This document shows, in pieces, positions 1-8,956 of a DNA stretch of 64,000 bases (position 1 is its first letter; each line of letters begins with the position of its first letter). Under the pieces are notes generated by a model. That model had not been told where the DNA came from. It ran no database searches and was given only the letters and a program-made list of their open reading frames with translations. The DNA is taken from contig MLAV02000006.1 in the NCBI GenBank assembly GCA_001870995.2, positions 186,001-250,000 of the forward strand. The letters run 5' to 3'. A program made the translations under genes and the position numbers. This DNA is from Chitinophaga sp. CB10 (GTDB lineage: Bacteria > Bacteroidota > Bacteroidia > Chitinophagales > Chitinophagaceae).

Positions 1-2
1 GG

Positions 3-3000
3 GAATGCTTCCCGGTGGCGGTGTTTTCCGGCAGCAGCCGCACGGCCATCAGCTGCACCGTCAACGGCAGCGGCAGTGGCGATAACATCATCCAGCAGAT
101 ATTCGGTTATGAAACATGGGGCAAACGTTACCTCACGGCGCCCAATTCTCCCGATAATGACCCCGCAGGCAAACTCACCAACCTGTACCGCGTGGTGGTC
201 AAAGACCCTACCACCGTGGTAAAAAGGAACGGCGTTATCTTAACCGGCCTGCAACGAAATTCTTTTTATGAATATACCAGCAACACGGGGGATTATATCG
301 AATCTGATAAACCTGTGCTGGTGGCTCAATACATGAGCTCTTCCGGGTCCTGCGGCAACAACGGCCTCGGGGATCCTGAAATGGTGTACATCAGCCCCAT
401 AGAGCAGGCGATTAAATACGTAGGCTTCTACCGCAATACGATGGAAAATATTTCCGTCAACTACCTCACGCTGATTATTCCCAACGGCGGTATCCCCTCC
501 CTGCGCATCGATGGCAGCAATACGTTTGACCACGTGTACGCGCATCCGAATATGCCGGGCTACTCCGTGGTGGTGAAGCGTTGGGGCCGTACCGTAGGCC
601 AGTCCATCGCTTCCAGCGATTCCGCCTTTGTGGGCACCGTGTACGGGTTGGGCAGCGTGGAAAGCTACGCGTACAACGCCGGCACGCTGGTAAATAACCT
701 GAATGCCATCGGCGAAATCCACAACGAATACGATATCACCAAGTCCGCCAATGATTTCACCTGCACCAATACGCCCGTAGAGCTGTCCATCCTCATGGCC
801 TACGAGCCTACGAAGATGGTATGGAAGCTCAGCAGCCTGGCCGGCGTGATGACGCCCGCGGCGGATATCACCGTTACCAGCCCGGTTTCCAAAGGCGTGG
901 TGACCGTGAAGGGGATTCCTTACTATAAATATTCGCTGCCGGGCGCCTATAAGTTCAATGCCAAAGGCGCGTACGACATCATCGTGATGTCCACACACCC
1001 GAAGATTGAGAATTGTAACAACACCGAGCAGGTGGGCTATACCCTCACGGTGAAGGATATGCCGCAAAAGCGCCTCTCCGTGAGCTATACCGGCTGCACG
1101 AAAGATTCTGTTTATTTCCGGGGAGATACCACTGCCGCGGATGCGAAAGCCTATCGCTGGTATTGGGATTTTCCGAACAATGAAAAGGACAGCGGCCAAA
1201 CCGTGCGTAAACTCATTGCGCCCGGCACTACTGCCGTGAAGCTCACCGCTATCACCGGCGATGGCTGCGTCGCGGATACGACGTTCAGCGTACAGTCGTT
1301 CCCGGTACCTGCGGCCGATTTCACCAGCGATGTAACGGCCCTTTGCGCCGGCGGGCAGGTAACGTTTACCGATCATTCCACGTTTGGAGGTCCCGCGCCA
1401 ATCGGCCAGTGGTACTATGATTATGGTAATAATAATTTGGAGAGAGATAGTAGCGGCGCGCCGCAAACGGTCCCGTTCTTACAACACGGGTCTACGCTGG
1501 TTAAGCACGTGGTAAAAGTGTCGGAGAAATGTGTAAGTGACACCGTTACCATTCCAATCAACGTGTATGCGAACCCGTTAGCAGGCTTCAGCGCCCCGCA
1601 GGACTGCATTGCGGCGGACGGCGTGGTGCAGTTTACCGGTACGCCCACCGTGGCGGACAACAGTACCATCGCCACCCATGCCTGGGAGTTTGGCGATGCA
1701 GGCGCTACGCCCGCCAACCCGAATACGGCAGCGGTGCAGTCGCCCAGCCATACCTACACCACTGTAGGCGCCTACACCATCAAATATACCGTGACTACCG
1801 ATAAAGGCTGTACGAAAGATTCCGTGCTGACGGCCGCCTTTAAGTTCAAACCTAAGCTTGCCTTTGCCGCGCTCCCTGCCGTTTGCGAAAATGCCCTCAC
1901 CGGTGTGAAAGTAGATAAAGCGACGGTGCAAAACGGCGTTGCAGGGCAGGGATTTTACCGCGGCCCCGGGGTAGACAGCGCGGGCAACCTGCTCCCTGCG
2001 GTGACCACCACCGGGCAACGTACCATCTGGTATGTTTTCAATACCACGGATGGCTGCGCGGACAGTATTTCCACCGTGCTGACTGTGCACCCGAAGCCCG
2101 TGGCCGGATTTACGGCTACGGATGTATGCCTGGGCGAACCGGTTACCATCACGCCGCAGGCGGCAGCAGGCATTGCTGCCTACTGGTGGGATTTTGGCGA
2201 TAATACCCAAACCACTACTGCCGGTGCTAACGCCTTCGCCTATACGTACCCGGCCGACAGTACCTGGCAGGTTACCCTCGCTACCCGCAGCGTGGATGGC
2301 TGCGTGAGCGATACGCTGCGCCAGCAGGTAGTTGTGCATCCTTTGCCGGCAGCCGGTTTTACGCTGCCCGCCAAAGTGTGTATGCCGGAAGGCACGGCGG
2401 CATTTACCAATACCACCACGCTCAAAGGCAACCAGTCCATGACCTATGCCTGGAACTTTGGAGAAGCGGGTGGCGCTTCGTCCGACAAGGACCCTGTTTA
2501 TCACTATCAAAACTTTGGCCCCGTAACGGTGAGCCTCACCGCTACCTCGGCAGCAGGCTGCGCCAATACAGCGGTACAGTCGTTCAATAACTTCTACGCC
2601 CAGCCGGTAGCCTCCTTTACAGTAACGCCGGATACGCTCTGCCAGGGTATGGACAATGTATTCACGGATCAAAGTACAGACGCTACCAGCAGCATCAGCA
2701 CCTGGGCCTGGCAGTTTGGCGATGGCGCCAGCTCTGCGGAGCGCAACCCGCAGAAGAAGTACACGCAACCCGGTGAATACGGTGTACAGCTGGTGGTGGA
2801 AAATGCCGCCGGCTGCGTGTCCGCACCGTATAACAGCAAAGTGATAGTGTACCTGCAACCGGTGATCGATGCCGGCCCTTCCTTCGTTGTGCCGCAAGGC
2901 ACGCTGGTGCAGTTCCGCCCCGTGGCGAACGATTCGGTGAACCTGCAGTTCCGCTGGACGCCCGCGGGCGACTTCCCGAACCCGAACGTCTTCGCGCCGC

Positions 3001-3359
3001 AGCTGATTGCTATGAAGGATGCGGAATACACCCTCACCGCCATCGGTAAGCACAACTGCATGGCCAGCGATAAGCTCACCGTGAAAGTACTGAAGCCGGT
3101 AGCGCCGCCAACGGCCTTCTCGCCAAACGGGGATGGTATTAACGATACCTGGATCATCAAAAACCTGGACGAGTACCCGGATGCTACCGTGGAAGTATTC
3201 AACCGCTATGGCGCGAAAGTATTTTCCAGCAAGGGCTATTCCACCCCGTGGGACGGCGCCGGCAAAGGCGGCATCCTGCCGGTAGGTACCTACTATTATG
3301 TCATTAAACTGAAGAATGGATTTCAGCCACTGACGGGCTATGTAGCAATATTGAAATAG
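3..3359 (+). CDS. Large IgGFc-binding/PKD surface protein with T9SS type-B sorting domain (5' partial)
   Basis: The frame is open to the left edge, so the start lies outside the window; about 1118 residues are visible. The first third resembles the IgGFc-binding N-terminal domain found in Bacteroidota surface proteins (a VLVAQYM strand followed by GDPEMVYISP). The middle contains several PKD-type beta-sandwich repeats, recognisable by W-x-FGD or W-x-FGE cores (for example HAWEFGD, AYWWDFGD, TWAWQFGD). The last ~85 residues carry FSPNGDGINDTW, then EVFNRYGAKVF and a terminal VAILK, the pattern of the gliding-motility-associated C-terminal (type-B) sorting domain. The protein is therefore probably exported by the type IX system and held at the cell surface. 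It sits 49 bp upstream of a PorP/SprF gene, the usual partner class for type-B cargo. The ligand is unknown. Confidence 0.88.
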   Translation, partial: ECFPVAVFSGSSRTAISCTVNGSGSGDNIIQQIFGYETWGKRYLTAPNSPDNDPAGKLTNLYRVVVKDPTTVVKRNGVILTGLQRNSFYEYTSNTGDYIESDKPVLVAQYMSSSGSCGNNGLGDPEMVYISPIEQAIKYVGFYRNTMENISVNYLTLIIPNGGIPSLRIDGSNTFDHVYAHPNMPGYSVVVKRWGRTVGQSIASSDSAFVGTVYGLGSVESYAYNAGTLVNNLNAIGEIHNEYDITKSANDFTCTNTPVELSILMAYEPTKMVWKLSSLAGVMTPAADITVTSPVSKGVVTVKGIPYYKYSLPGAYKFNAKGAYDIIVMSTHPKIENCNNTEQVGYTLTVKDMPQKRLSVSYTGCTKDSVYFRGDTTAADAKAYRWYWDFPNNEKDSGQTVRKLIAPGTTAVKLTAITGDGCVADTTFSVQSFPVPAADFTSDVTALCAGGQVTFTDHSTFGGPAPIGQWYYDYGNNNLERDSSGAPQTVPFLQHGSTLVKHVVKVSEKCVSDTVTIPINVYANPLAGFSAPQDCIAADGVVQFTGTPTVADNSTIATHAWEFGDAGATPANPNTAAVQSPSHTYTTVGAYTIKYTVTTDKGCTKDSVLTAAFKFKPKLAFAALPAVCENALTGVKVDKATVQNGVAGQGFYRGPGVDSAGNLLPAVTTTGQRTIWYVFNTTDGCADSISTVLTVHPKPVAGFTATDVCLGEPVTITPQAAAGIAAYWWDFGDNTQTTTAGANAFAYTYPADSTWQVTLATRSVDGCVSDTLRQQVVVHPLPAAGFTLPAKVCMPEGTAAFTNTTTLKGNQSMTYAWNFGEAGGASSDKDPVYHYQNFGPVTVSLTATSAAGCANTAVQSFNNFYAQPVASFTVTPDTLCQGMDNVFTDQSTDATSSISTWAWQFGDGASSAERNPQKKYTQPGEYGVQLVVENAAGCVSAPYNSKVIVYLQPVIDAGPSFVVPQGTLVQFRPVANDSVNLQFRWTPAGDFPNPNVFAPQLIAMKDAEYTLTAIGKHNCMASDKLTVKVLKPVAPPTAFSPNGDGINDTWIIKNLDEYPDATVEVFNRYGAKVFSSKGYSTPWDGAGKGGILPVGTYYYVIKLKNGFQPLTGYVAILK

Positions 3360-3408
3360 CACGGCTATGCACCAAATGGAAAAACACTAACTCTATAAAT
3401 ACTGCGCA

Positions 3409-4413
3409 ATGAGAAAGAATTTTATTGCATTGTTCCTGTCCCTGTTTGCCATCAGCGCCGCTCCGCGGCTGATGGCGCAGACGGACCCGCACTTCTCCCA
3501 GTACTACGTATATCCGTCCTGGTTAAACCCGGCGCTTACCGGCGCGTTCGACGGAGATTACCGCGTAGCGGCCATCTACCGCACCCAATGGGGTAATATC
3601 AGTCCGTTCAAAACCTACGGCATCGCGGCGGAAGTGCCCACGGCCAAAAACGTGAACATCGGCGCCAGCGTGCTGAACCAGGCTGCCGGCGATGCGGGCT
3701 ATAATTATACCACGGGCTATGTAAGCGCCGCTTACACCGGCGTGAAGCTGGATGCCAGCCATTATCACCAACTGACCTTCGGCTTGCAGGCGGGCTTTAT
3801 CCAGCGCCGTTTTGACCCGGCGAAGTTCACCTTCGGGGAGCAGTGGAACCCCGTTACCGGCTACAATCCTTCCAATCCGCATACGGATGGCTTTACCCGC
3901 ACTTCCGCCGCCAGCTTCGATGCCGGCGCAGGCGTACTCTATTTCGACGGTACGCCCGGCAAGCCATACAATATCTACGGCGGCTTTTCCGTGATGCACC
4001 TCACCCGGCCTACGGACCAGTTCAGCGCCAACGGCGATGCGCGCATCCCTATGCGCGTTACCGCGCATGCCGGCGTGAAGCTCAATATTGACGATCGTTT
4101 TGCGGTAACGCCCAACCTGCTGTACCTGAAGCAGGGCAGCGCTTCGGAAAAAATGATTGGCGCGTACGGCCAATACAACGTGGCCCTGGATGCGGATGTG
4201 ATGCTGGGCCTCAACTACCGCTTTGACGATGCGTTCACCACCCACGCGGGCTTCCTGTATAAGAACATGATGATGGGCATCAGCTACGACATCACCACCT
4301 CCGACCTCTCGAAGATGTACCGGGGCAGTAACAGCTTTGAGATTTCCGTCACGTTCATCGGCAGGAAGAAAGTAAAAACGCCGGGCGTCGACTTTGTTTG
4401 TCCACGATTGTAA
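3409..4413 (+). CDS. PorP/SprF family type IX secretion outer-membrane protein
   Basis: 334 residues with an N-terminal signal peptide ending near LMAQ. The mature start (DPHFSQYYVYPSWLNPALTG) is the family hallmark: a short Q-Y segment followed by NPA-TG. The rest is a predicted outer-membrane beta-barrel ending in an amphipathic strand. Family members such as SprF are needed for secretion or attachment of specific T9SS cargo with type-B C-terminal domains. Here the gene directly follows such a cargo gene and precedes an OmpA-family gene by 16 bp, so a cargo-specific role is the natural inference. A second, divergent paralogue lies at 6458-7486. Confidence 0.92.
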   Translation: MRKNFIALFLSLFAISAAPRLMAQTDPHFSQYYVYPSWLNPALTGAFDGDYRVAAIYRTQWGNISPFKTYGIAAEVPTAKNVNIGASVLNQAAGDAGYNYTTGYVSAAYTGVKLDASHYHQLTFGLQAGFIQRRFDPAKFTFGEQWNPVTGYNPSNPHTDGFTRTSAASFDAGAGVLYFDGTPGKPYNIYGGFSVMHLTRPTDQFSANGDARIPMRVTAHAGVKLNIDDRFAVTPNLLYLKQGSASEKMIGAYGQYNVALDADVMLGLNYRFDDAFTTHAGFLYKNMMMGISYDITTSDLSKMYRGSNSFEISVTFIGRKKVKTPGVDFVCPRL

Positions 4414-4429
4414 TCACAAAAAAAGGATC

Positions 4430-6433
4430 ATGAAGAAAATAATATTCACTACTGCCGCATCGCTGCTGATGGCCCTTTCCGCCGGAGCGCAACTGGCTTA
4501 CAACTACCTGCGTGCGGCCGATGATTACTATAAGAAGAACGATTATAATTCCGCCGCTACCTACTACGAAAAATACCTGGTAGCCAAAGGGAAGTCGCAG
4601 CGGCAGGAATCCTATAAGCCGTACGTAGCCACCAGCGCCTCCGCCGGGCAGAAGCTGAAACCCGCCGTCAGCAATGAACAGGAAGCCACCTACAAGCTGG
4701 CGGAAAGTTACCGGCTGCTGCATGATTACGAAAAGGCGGCGCCTTACTATGCAACCGTTATGGAAAGCAGCGCGGAAGCGTATCCGCTGGCGGCGTACTA
4801 CTACGCCGTGTCCCTCAGGGCGCTGGGCAAATATGAACAAGCCGGGCAGGTGTTCCGTGCGTTTTTAAGGAACCACGCTGCGAAAGACGAGTATGCCGCT
4901 GCCACGGCACGTGAAATCGCGAACCTGGATTTTATAACGAAAGAGCTCAGCAAAAAGGACTTAGATCTTTACAAAATATCAAAAGCGCCAACGGGCCTTA
5001 ACGCCACCGGGGCCAGCTACGCGCCGCTATGGCTCAGCCCTTCCACGCTGGTGTTTACCTCCACCCGCCCGGCAAATGCCGGCGATGATCATGGATTCAT
5101 CAACCGCCTCTACACGGCGGATTACGAGGCGGGCAACGCGGCCAACATCAGGCTGCTGGCGCTGGAACAACCGGCCGGCGTACACCAGGGCAGCGGCAGC
5201 GTTTCAGCGGACGGGCAGGCGTTGTACTTCACCCGGTGGAATATGGAGCATGGGAAAAAAATCGCGTCCATCTGGATGTCCCGCAAAAGCGGCGACAGCT
5301 GGGGCGCGCCGGTGATGCTGCCGGAGATGGTGAATGTGCCGGGGGCCAATGCGCAACAACCCTTTGCGACGCCGGATGGCAAATACCTGCTGTTTGCCAG
5401 CGACAGGGCAGGAGGCAACGGCGGTTTCGACCTCTGGGCCGCAAGCCTTGACGGGAGCGGACTTCCGGCTACTGTTACCAACCTCGGCGAGGTGATTAAC
5501 ACCGCCGGTAACGAACAGGCGCCGTTCTACCACGCTACCACCGGCACGCTGGTCTTCTCCGCGGATGGCCGCACCGGCATGGGCGGGTATGATTTCTTCA
5601 GCAGTCGAGGTACGGTGGGCAACTGGCAAACGCCCGTCAATATGGGCGCTCCCGTGAACTCCGTGAAAGACGATATCTATTTCGGCAGCCGCAGCAACAA
5701 CCGCAACCTGCTGGATGACGTGCTGCTGGGCTCCGACAGGGATGCCTCCTGCTGCCTGGAATTATTTTTCCTCCATAAGGACCGCGCGCCGCGCCAACTC
5801 CGCGGTACCGTGGTGTCCTGCGAGGGCGGCGCTCCTGTGGCCGGCGCTACGGTGGTGGTGAAGGACCCTGCTACCAACTCCGTGGTGGCTACCGTTACCA
5901 CCGCTGCCGATGGTTCCTATGCCTACAGCATCCCGGAATATACGGCCCTGCAGGTGGATGCTAACGCTGCCGGCTATACGAATGCAACGGGTAAAGTGAA
6001 TGCGCCGGATGATTTAGACGCGGAAGCCCTCGTTACGCCGGCAATCTGCATGCATCCGATCGTAACGCCGCCGGCGCCGGTAACGCTGACGGACGTGTAT
6101 TATGATTTTGACCAGGCTACGCTTAAGCCGGAATCCTTTGCCTCACTGGATAAGCTGGTGGACATGCTGAACGAACATCCGGCGATGGAGATAGAACTCG
6201 GCGCGCATACGGACAGCAAGGGATCGGAGCGACATAATAAAAAGCTGTCGGAAGCCCGCGCCAAGAGCGTGGTGGATTACCTGATCAGCAAGGGGATCGA
6301 CAAGCAGCGGCTTAGCTGGAAAGGCTACGGGGCCTCTATGCCGGTAGCGCCGAACACCCTGCCGGATGGCAGCGATAATCCGGAAGGCCGCGCCCTGAAC
6401 AGGAGAACGACCTTCTCGATCCTGAAGCAATAA
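4430..6433 (+). CDS. OmpA-family protein with TPR, PD40 and carboxypeptidase-regulatory-like domains
   Basis: 667 residues. The ATG at 4430 is chosen because it opens a standard signal peptide (MKKIIFTTAASLL); an upstream in-frame codon would add an unlikely 12-residue leader. In order: TPR-like helices (residues ~20-170), WD40-like PD40 beta-propeller segments with repeated YLLFASDR or LVFSADGRTG patterns (~200-430), a short CarboxypepD_reg-like sandwich (~455-530) and a C-terminal OmpA peptidoglycan-binding domain (~550-665; VYYDFDQATL, GAHTDSKGS, LSEARAKSV). This architecture matches T9SS-associated proteins of the PorE type that link the secretion machinery to peptidoglycan. It lies between two PorP/SprF genes, consistent with that role. 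Confidence 0.9.
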   Translation: MKKIIFTTAASLLMALSAGAQLAYNYLRAADDYYKKNDYNSAATYYEKYLVAKGKSQRQESYKPYVATSASAGQKLKPAVSNEQEATYKLAESYRLLHDYEKAAPYYATVMESSAEAYPLAAYYYAVSLRALGKYEQAGQVFRAFLRNHAAKDEYAAATAREIANLDFITKELSKKDLDLYKISKAPTGLNATGASYAPLWLSPSTLVFTSTRPANAGDDHGFINRLYTADYEAGNAANIRLLALEQPAGVHQGSGSVSADGQALYFTRWNMEHGKKIASIWMSRKSGDSWGAPVMLPEMVNVPGANAQQPFATPDGKYLLFASDRAGGNGGFDLWAASLDGSGLPATVTNLGEVINTAGNEQAPFYHATTGTLVFSADGRTGMGGYDFFSSRGTVGNWQTPVNMGAPVNSVKDDIYFGSRSNNRNLLDDVLLGSDRDASCCLELFFLHKDRAPRQLRGTVVSCEGGAPVAGATVVVKDPATNSVVATVTTAADGSYAYSIPEYTALQVDANAAGYTNATGKVNAPDDLDAEALVTPAICMHPIVTPPAPVTLTDVYYDFDQATLKPESFASLDKLVDMLNEHPAMEIELGAHTDSKGSERHNKKLSEARAKSVVDYLISKGIDKQRLSWKGYGASMPVAPNTLPDGSDNPEGRALNRRTTFSILKQ

Positions 6434-6457
6434 CCGTTCACCCAAAATTTTAGTGAC

Positions 6458-7486
6458 ATGAAAAGAATTGTGTTTACAGGCCTGTTGATATTAGGGCTAC
6501 ATGTTGGTTACGGGCAACAGTTGCCGCATTATACCCAGTATATCATGAATCCGTTCATCGTCAACCCGGCGGTGGCCGGCATTGAAAACTACTGGGACCT
6601 GCGGCTCAGTCACCGCCACCAGTGGACGGGCATCAACGGCGCGCCGGTGACCACCTACCTCACCCTGCACGGGCCTTTGCGTAAATCGGACTATGCGGAG
6701 GCTTCGCCTACAGGTTTTAATCCCGAAGGGGAGAACCCGCGGGGGAAGGGCTACTGGCAGGACTATACGACACCGCCGCCGCATCCCGGCGCGGGCCTTA
6801 CCATCCTCAATGATAAGGCCGGCCCTATAAACCGCTTTTCAATCACGGGGGCCTATGCGCATCATGTTAATTTGTCGCCCCGCACGAGCCTCAGCGCCGG
6901 TATAGGCCTGGGTATGCAACAGGTATCCCTCGATACCCGCAAGGTCCAGTTCTACGATCCCAACGACCCGACGATGGGCTCCGGCGGGATATTGAACCGC
7001 TGGCGCCCGGATGTGAGCCTGGGCTTGTGGCTGTATTCGGCCGATGCTTTCATTGGCGCATCCGCGCAAAATATTGTACCGCAGAAATTAGGTTTTGATA
7101 ACGGCAAACTGGTGGGCGATTCAGTTTACCAGGGTAAACTGATACCCCACCTTTTTTTCACTGCCGGGTACCGACTCTGGCTGAGCGACGACCTGAATGT
7201 GATGCCGAGCCTGATGGTGAAAATGATTACAGCAGCGCCTGTCAGCTTTGATGTGAATGCCCGGTTTATGTACCGGGACCGCTTCTGGTTTGGCGCCTCC
7301 TACCGGATCAACGACGGGGTGGCCGGCATGTTCGGGGTCAATATCAGCTCCCTGATCAACATCGGTTATTCCTATGACTACGCCGCTTCTTCGCTGAATG
7401 TGGTGAGCAGGGGATCGCATGAGATTATGATAGGCATCCTGCTGGGTAACCGCTACGGCGATACCTGCCCGCGAAATGTATGGTAG
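6458..7486 (+). CDS. PorP/SprF family type IX secretion outer-membrane protein (second copy)
   Basis: 342 residues with a signal peptide ending near GYGQ. The mature N-terminus reads LPHYTQYIMNPFIVNPAVAG, the PorP/SprF signature, followed by beta-barrel strands to a terminal SRGSHEIMIGILLGNRY segment. It is only distantly similar to the neighbour at 3409-4413 and carries an insertion around residues 85-110 containing a proline-rich GYWQDYTTPPPHPG stretch. It starts 24 bp after the OmpA-family gene, so the genes are probably co-transcribed. Two different PorP-like barrels around one OmpA/PD40 protein suggest a dedicated secretion or anchoring unit. Confidence 0.9.
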   Translation: MKRIVFTGLLILGLHVGYGQQLPHYTQYIMNPFIVNPAVAGIENYWDLRLSHRHQWTGINGAPVTTYLTLHGPLRKSDYAEASPTGFNPEGENPRGKGYWQDYTTPPPHPGAGLTILNDKAGPINRFSITGAYAHHVNLSPRTSLSAGIGLGMQQVSLDTRKVQFYDPNDPTMGSGGILNRWRPDVSLGLWLYSADAFIGASAQNIVPQKLGFDNGKLVGDSVYQGKLIPHLFFTAGYRLWLSDDLNVMPSLMVKMITAAPVSFDVNARFMYRDRFWFGASYRINDGVAGMFGVNISSLINIGYSYDYAASSLNVVSRGSHEIMIGILLGNRYGDTCPRNVW

Positions 7487-7543
7487 CATATAATTCATCA
7501 ACCAAATAATCACAAACAAAAAACACAAAAACAACACACAATT

Positions 7544-8128
7544 ATGAAAAAGTTAAGAAGCTTTTTGCCCTATGCATTGATCCTGTCCGCTGTAGTAATG
7601 TTCATGGTATCCTGTAGCAAGGATGGCGAGCCGGGACCAGCCGGGGCACAAGGCCCTGCCGGTCAGACGGGTCCGCAGGGGCCTAAAGGAGATCCTGGCG
7701 CTAAAGGTGATACCGGTACTGCAAACGTAATTTACTCCGCCTGGCTGGATGTTGGTTTCCAGCCTGATACCGTTCATTACCCGGGCGGTGTGATCGATAC
7801 TGTTGGCTGGTTTGCCGGCATTCCTGTTACCAAACTTACGACCGACATGATTGGGAAGTGCGATGTGAAAGTGTACCTGAACATGAACACGGCCGCTAAC
7901 CCGCAGGTGCTGCCGTTACCGTTCTATGGCAGCTTCACCATCTTCCCGCAGCTGATCCCCGGTTATATTTACCTGACCTCGGATGTGCGCCTGTCTACGG
8001 TGACGTCCAACGGCAGTAAATATTACCAGTACCGTTATATCCTTATTCCTGGTGGCGTAGCGGCCCGCAGTGCGGTAGACTGGAATAACTATGACGCGGT
8101 GAAAGCTTATCTCAACCTTGTGGACTAA
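7544..8128 (+). CDS. Collagen-like repeat lipoprotein
   Basis: 194 residues. The N-terminus is a lipoprotein signal with a plausible lipobox (MVSC) and acylated Cys near residue 25. Residues ~28-56 are a run of Gly-X-Y triplets (GEPGPAGAQGPAGQ and similar), as in bacterial collagen-like proteins, which can trimerise into a triple helix. The remaining ~135 residues form a globular domain with tyrosine-rich beta strands and no recognised catalytic motif; such heads are common on Bacteroidota collagen-like lipoproteins. It follows the PorP gene by 57 bp and may be the last gene of the T9SS operon. The function is unknown; a surface stalk or adhesin is only inference. Confidence 0.85.
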   Translation: MKKLRSFLPYALILSAVVMFMVSCSKDGEPGPAGAQGPAGQTGPQGPKGDPGAKGDTGTANVIYSAWLDVGFQPDTVHYPGGVIDTVGWFAGIPVTKLTTDMIGKCDVKVYLNMNTAANPQVLPLPFYGSFTIFPQLIPGYIYLTSDVRLSTVTSNGSKYYQYRYILIPGGVAARSAVDWNNYDAVKAYLNLVD

Positions 8129-8152
8129 ACAACAAATAACATCTTAGAAACG

Positions 8153-8178
8153 AAGGTCCCTCTTTCCAGGGGGACCCC
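8153..8178 (+). terminator. Hairpin after the collagen-like lipoprotein gene
   Basis: GGTCCC (8155-8160) pairs with GGGACC (8171-8176) around a 10-nt loop, 25 bp after the stop codon. There is no good T tract, so this is a weak or factor-assisted terminator at best. Confidence 0.4.
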
Positions 8179-8227
8179 TCATTTACCTCAAGCAAAATCT
8201 ATTCATTCATCGTATGATAATTTGTGT

Positions 8228-8812
8228 ATGCAGAAGTATAACCATCTTTCGGATCAGGAGTTAGTCCGATTGTATTTAGCAGGCGATAACCCGGCCTTTA
8301 CTGCGTTGGTGTACAGACATAAGGACAGGATTTTTACAACCATAGTATTGCTGGTGAGAGATAAAGCGCTGGCAGAAGATTTTTTCCAGGAGGTCTTTAT
8401 TAAGATTATCAATGCATTGAAAGCGGGGCAGTACACGGACAATAACCGGTTTTGCCCCTGGGTGGTGCGCATCGCCCACAATTTTTGTATCAGCCATTTC
8501 CGCAAGGCGGAAACCCGGCACAATGTGCTTACGCGGTTCAATGACGCCATTGGCGACAGCCTGCATTACATGGATTTTAGCCCCGAGCAGCAGCTGATCA
8601 CCGGGGAGCGCTACCGGGAGGTAGAGCATATGCTGGACCGCCTGCCGGCCGCCCAGCGCGAAGCGCTGATCCTGCGATATTACGCCGGGCTCAATTACCG
8701 GGAAATGGCCCAGACGGTAGGCATCAGCATCAATACGGCGTTGGGCCGTGTGCGTTATGCACTCATCAATTTAAGGCGGCAGATGGCCGCTTCGGAAACC
8801 GCGATGTGCTAA
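8228..8812 (+). CDS. ECF sigma-70 factor
   Basis: 194 residues from the ATG at 8228; a TTG two codons upstream is in frame but less likely. Region 2 is seen near residues 10-75 (AGDNPAFTALVYRH, then DFFQEVFIKI), with the DFFQEVF segment typical of sigma-70 region 2. Region 4 spans ~130-185 (LPAAQREALILRYYAGLNYREMA, with GISINTALGRVRYAL as the helix-turn-helix). This is an RpoE-type extracytoplasmic-function sigma factor. No FecR or zinc-finger anti-sigma gene is adjacent, so its control is not apparent. It is followed by a strong hairpin terminator and is probably monocistronic. Confidence 0.93.
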   Translation: MQKYNHLSDQELVRLYLAGDNPAFTALVYRHKDRIFTTIVLLVRDKALAEDFFQEVFIKIINALKAGQYTDNNRFCPWVVRIAHNFCISHFRKAETRHNVLTRFNDAIGDSLHYMDFSPEQQLITGERYREVEHMLDRLPAAQREALILRYYAGLNYREMAQTVGISINTALGRVRYALINLRRQMAASETAMC

Positions 8813-8854
8813 TGAGCAGCTATCTGAAGCAACGCAGCTTACTATAAAAATAAC

Positions 8855-8889
8855 AGGATGCATCAGCGGCAAGGCTGATGCATCCTTTA
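8855..8889 (+). terminator. Strong hairpin terminator after ECF sigma gene
   Basis: A perfect 13-bp stem (8855-8867 with 8874-8886, AGGATGCATCAGC and its complement) around the 6-nt loop GGCAAG, followed by a short T run. It lies 42 bp after the sigma factor stop and before the ChaA gene, so the two are separate units. Confidence 0.75.
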
Positions 8890-8956
8890 AGCGGATTGCG
8901 CCGTATTTTAATTTTATTTTAATGTAGCTTCATGTGGATTTAATTATTTTACCCGC

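Noticed and set aside
1578..3362. 594-residue open frame on the minus strand opposite the PKD protein
   Set aside because: It mirrors a confident coding frame, has no domain-like composition and is rich in Arg/His/Gly as expected from an antisense frame in GC-rich DNA.
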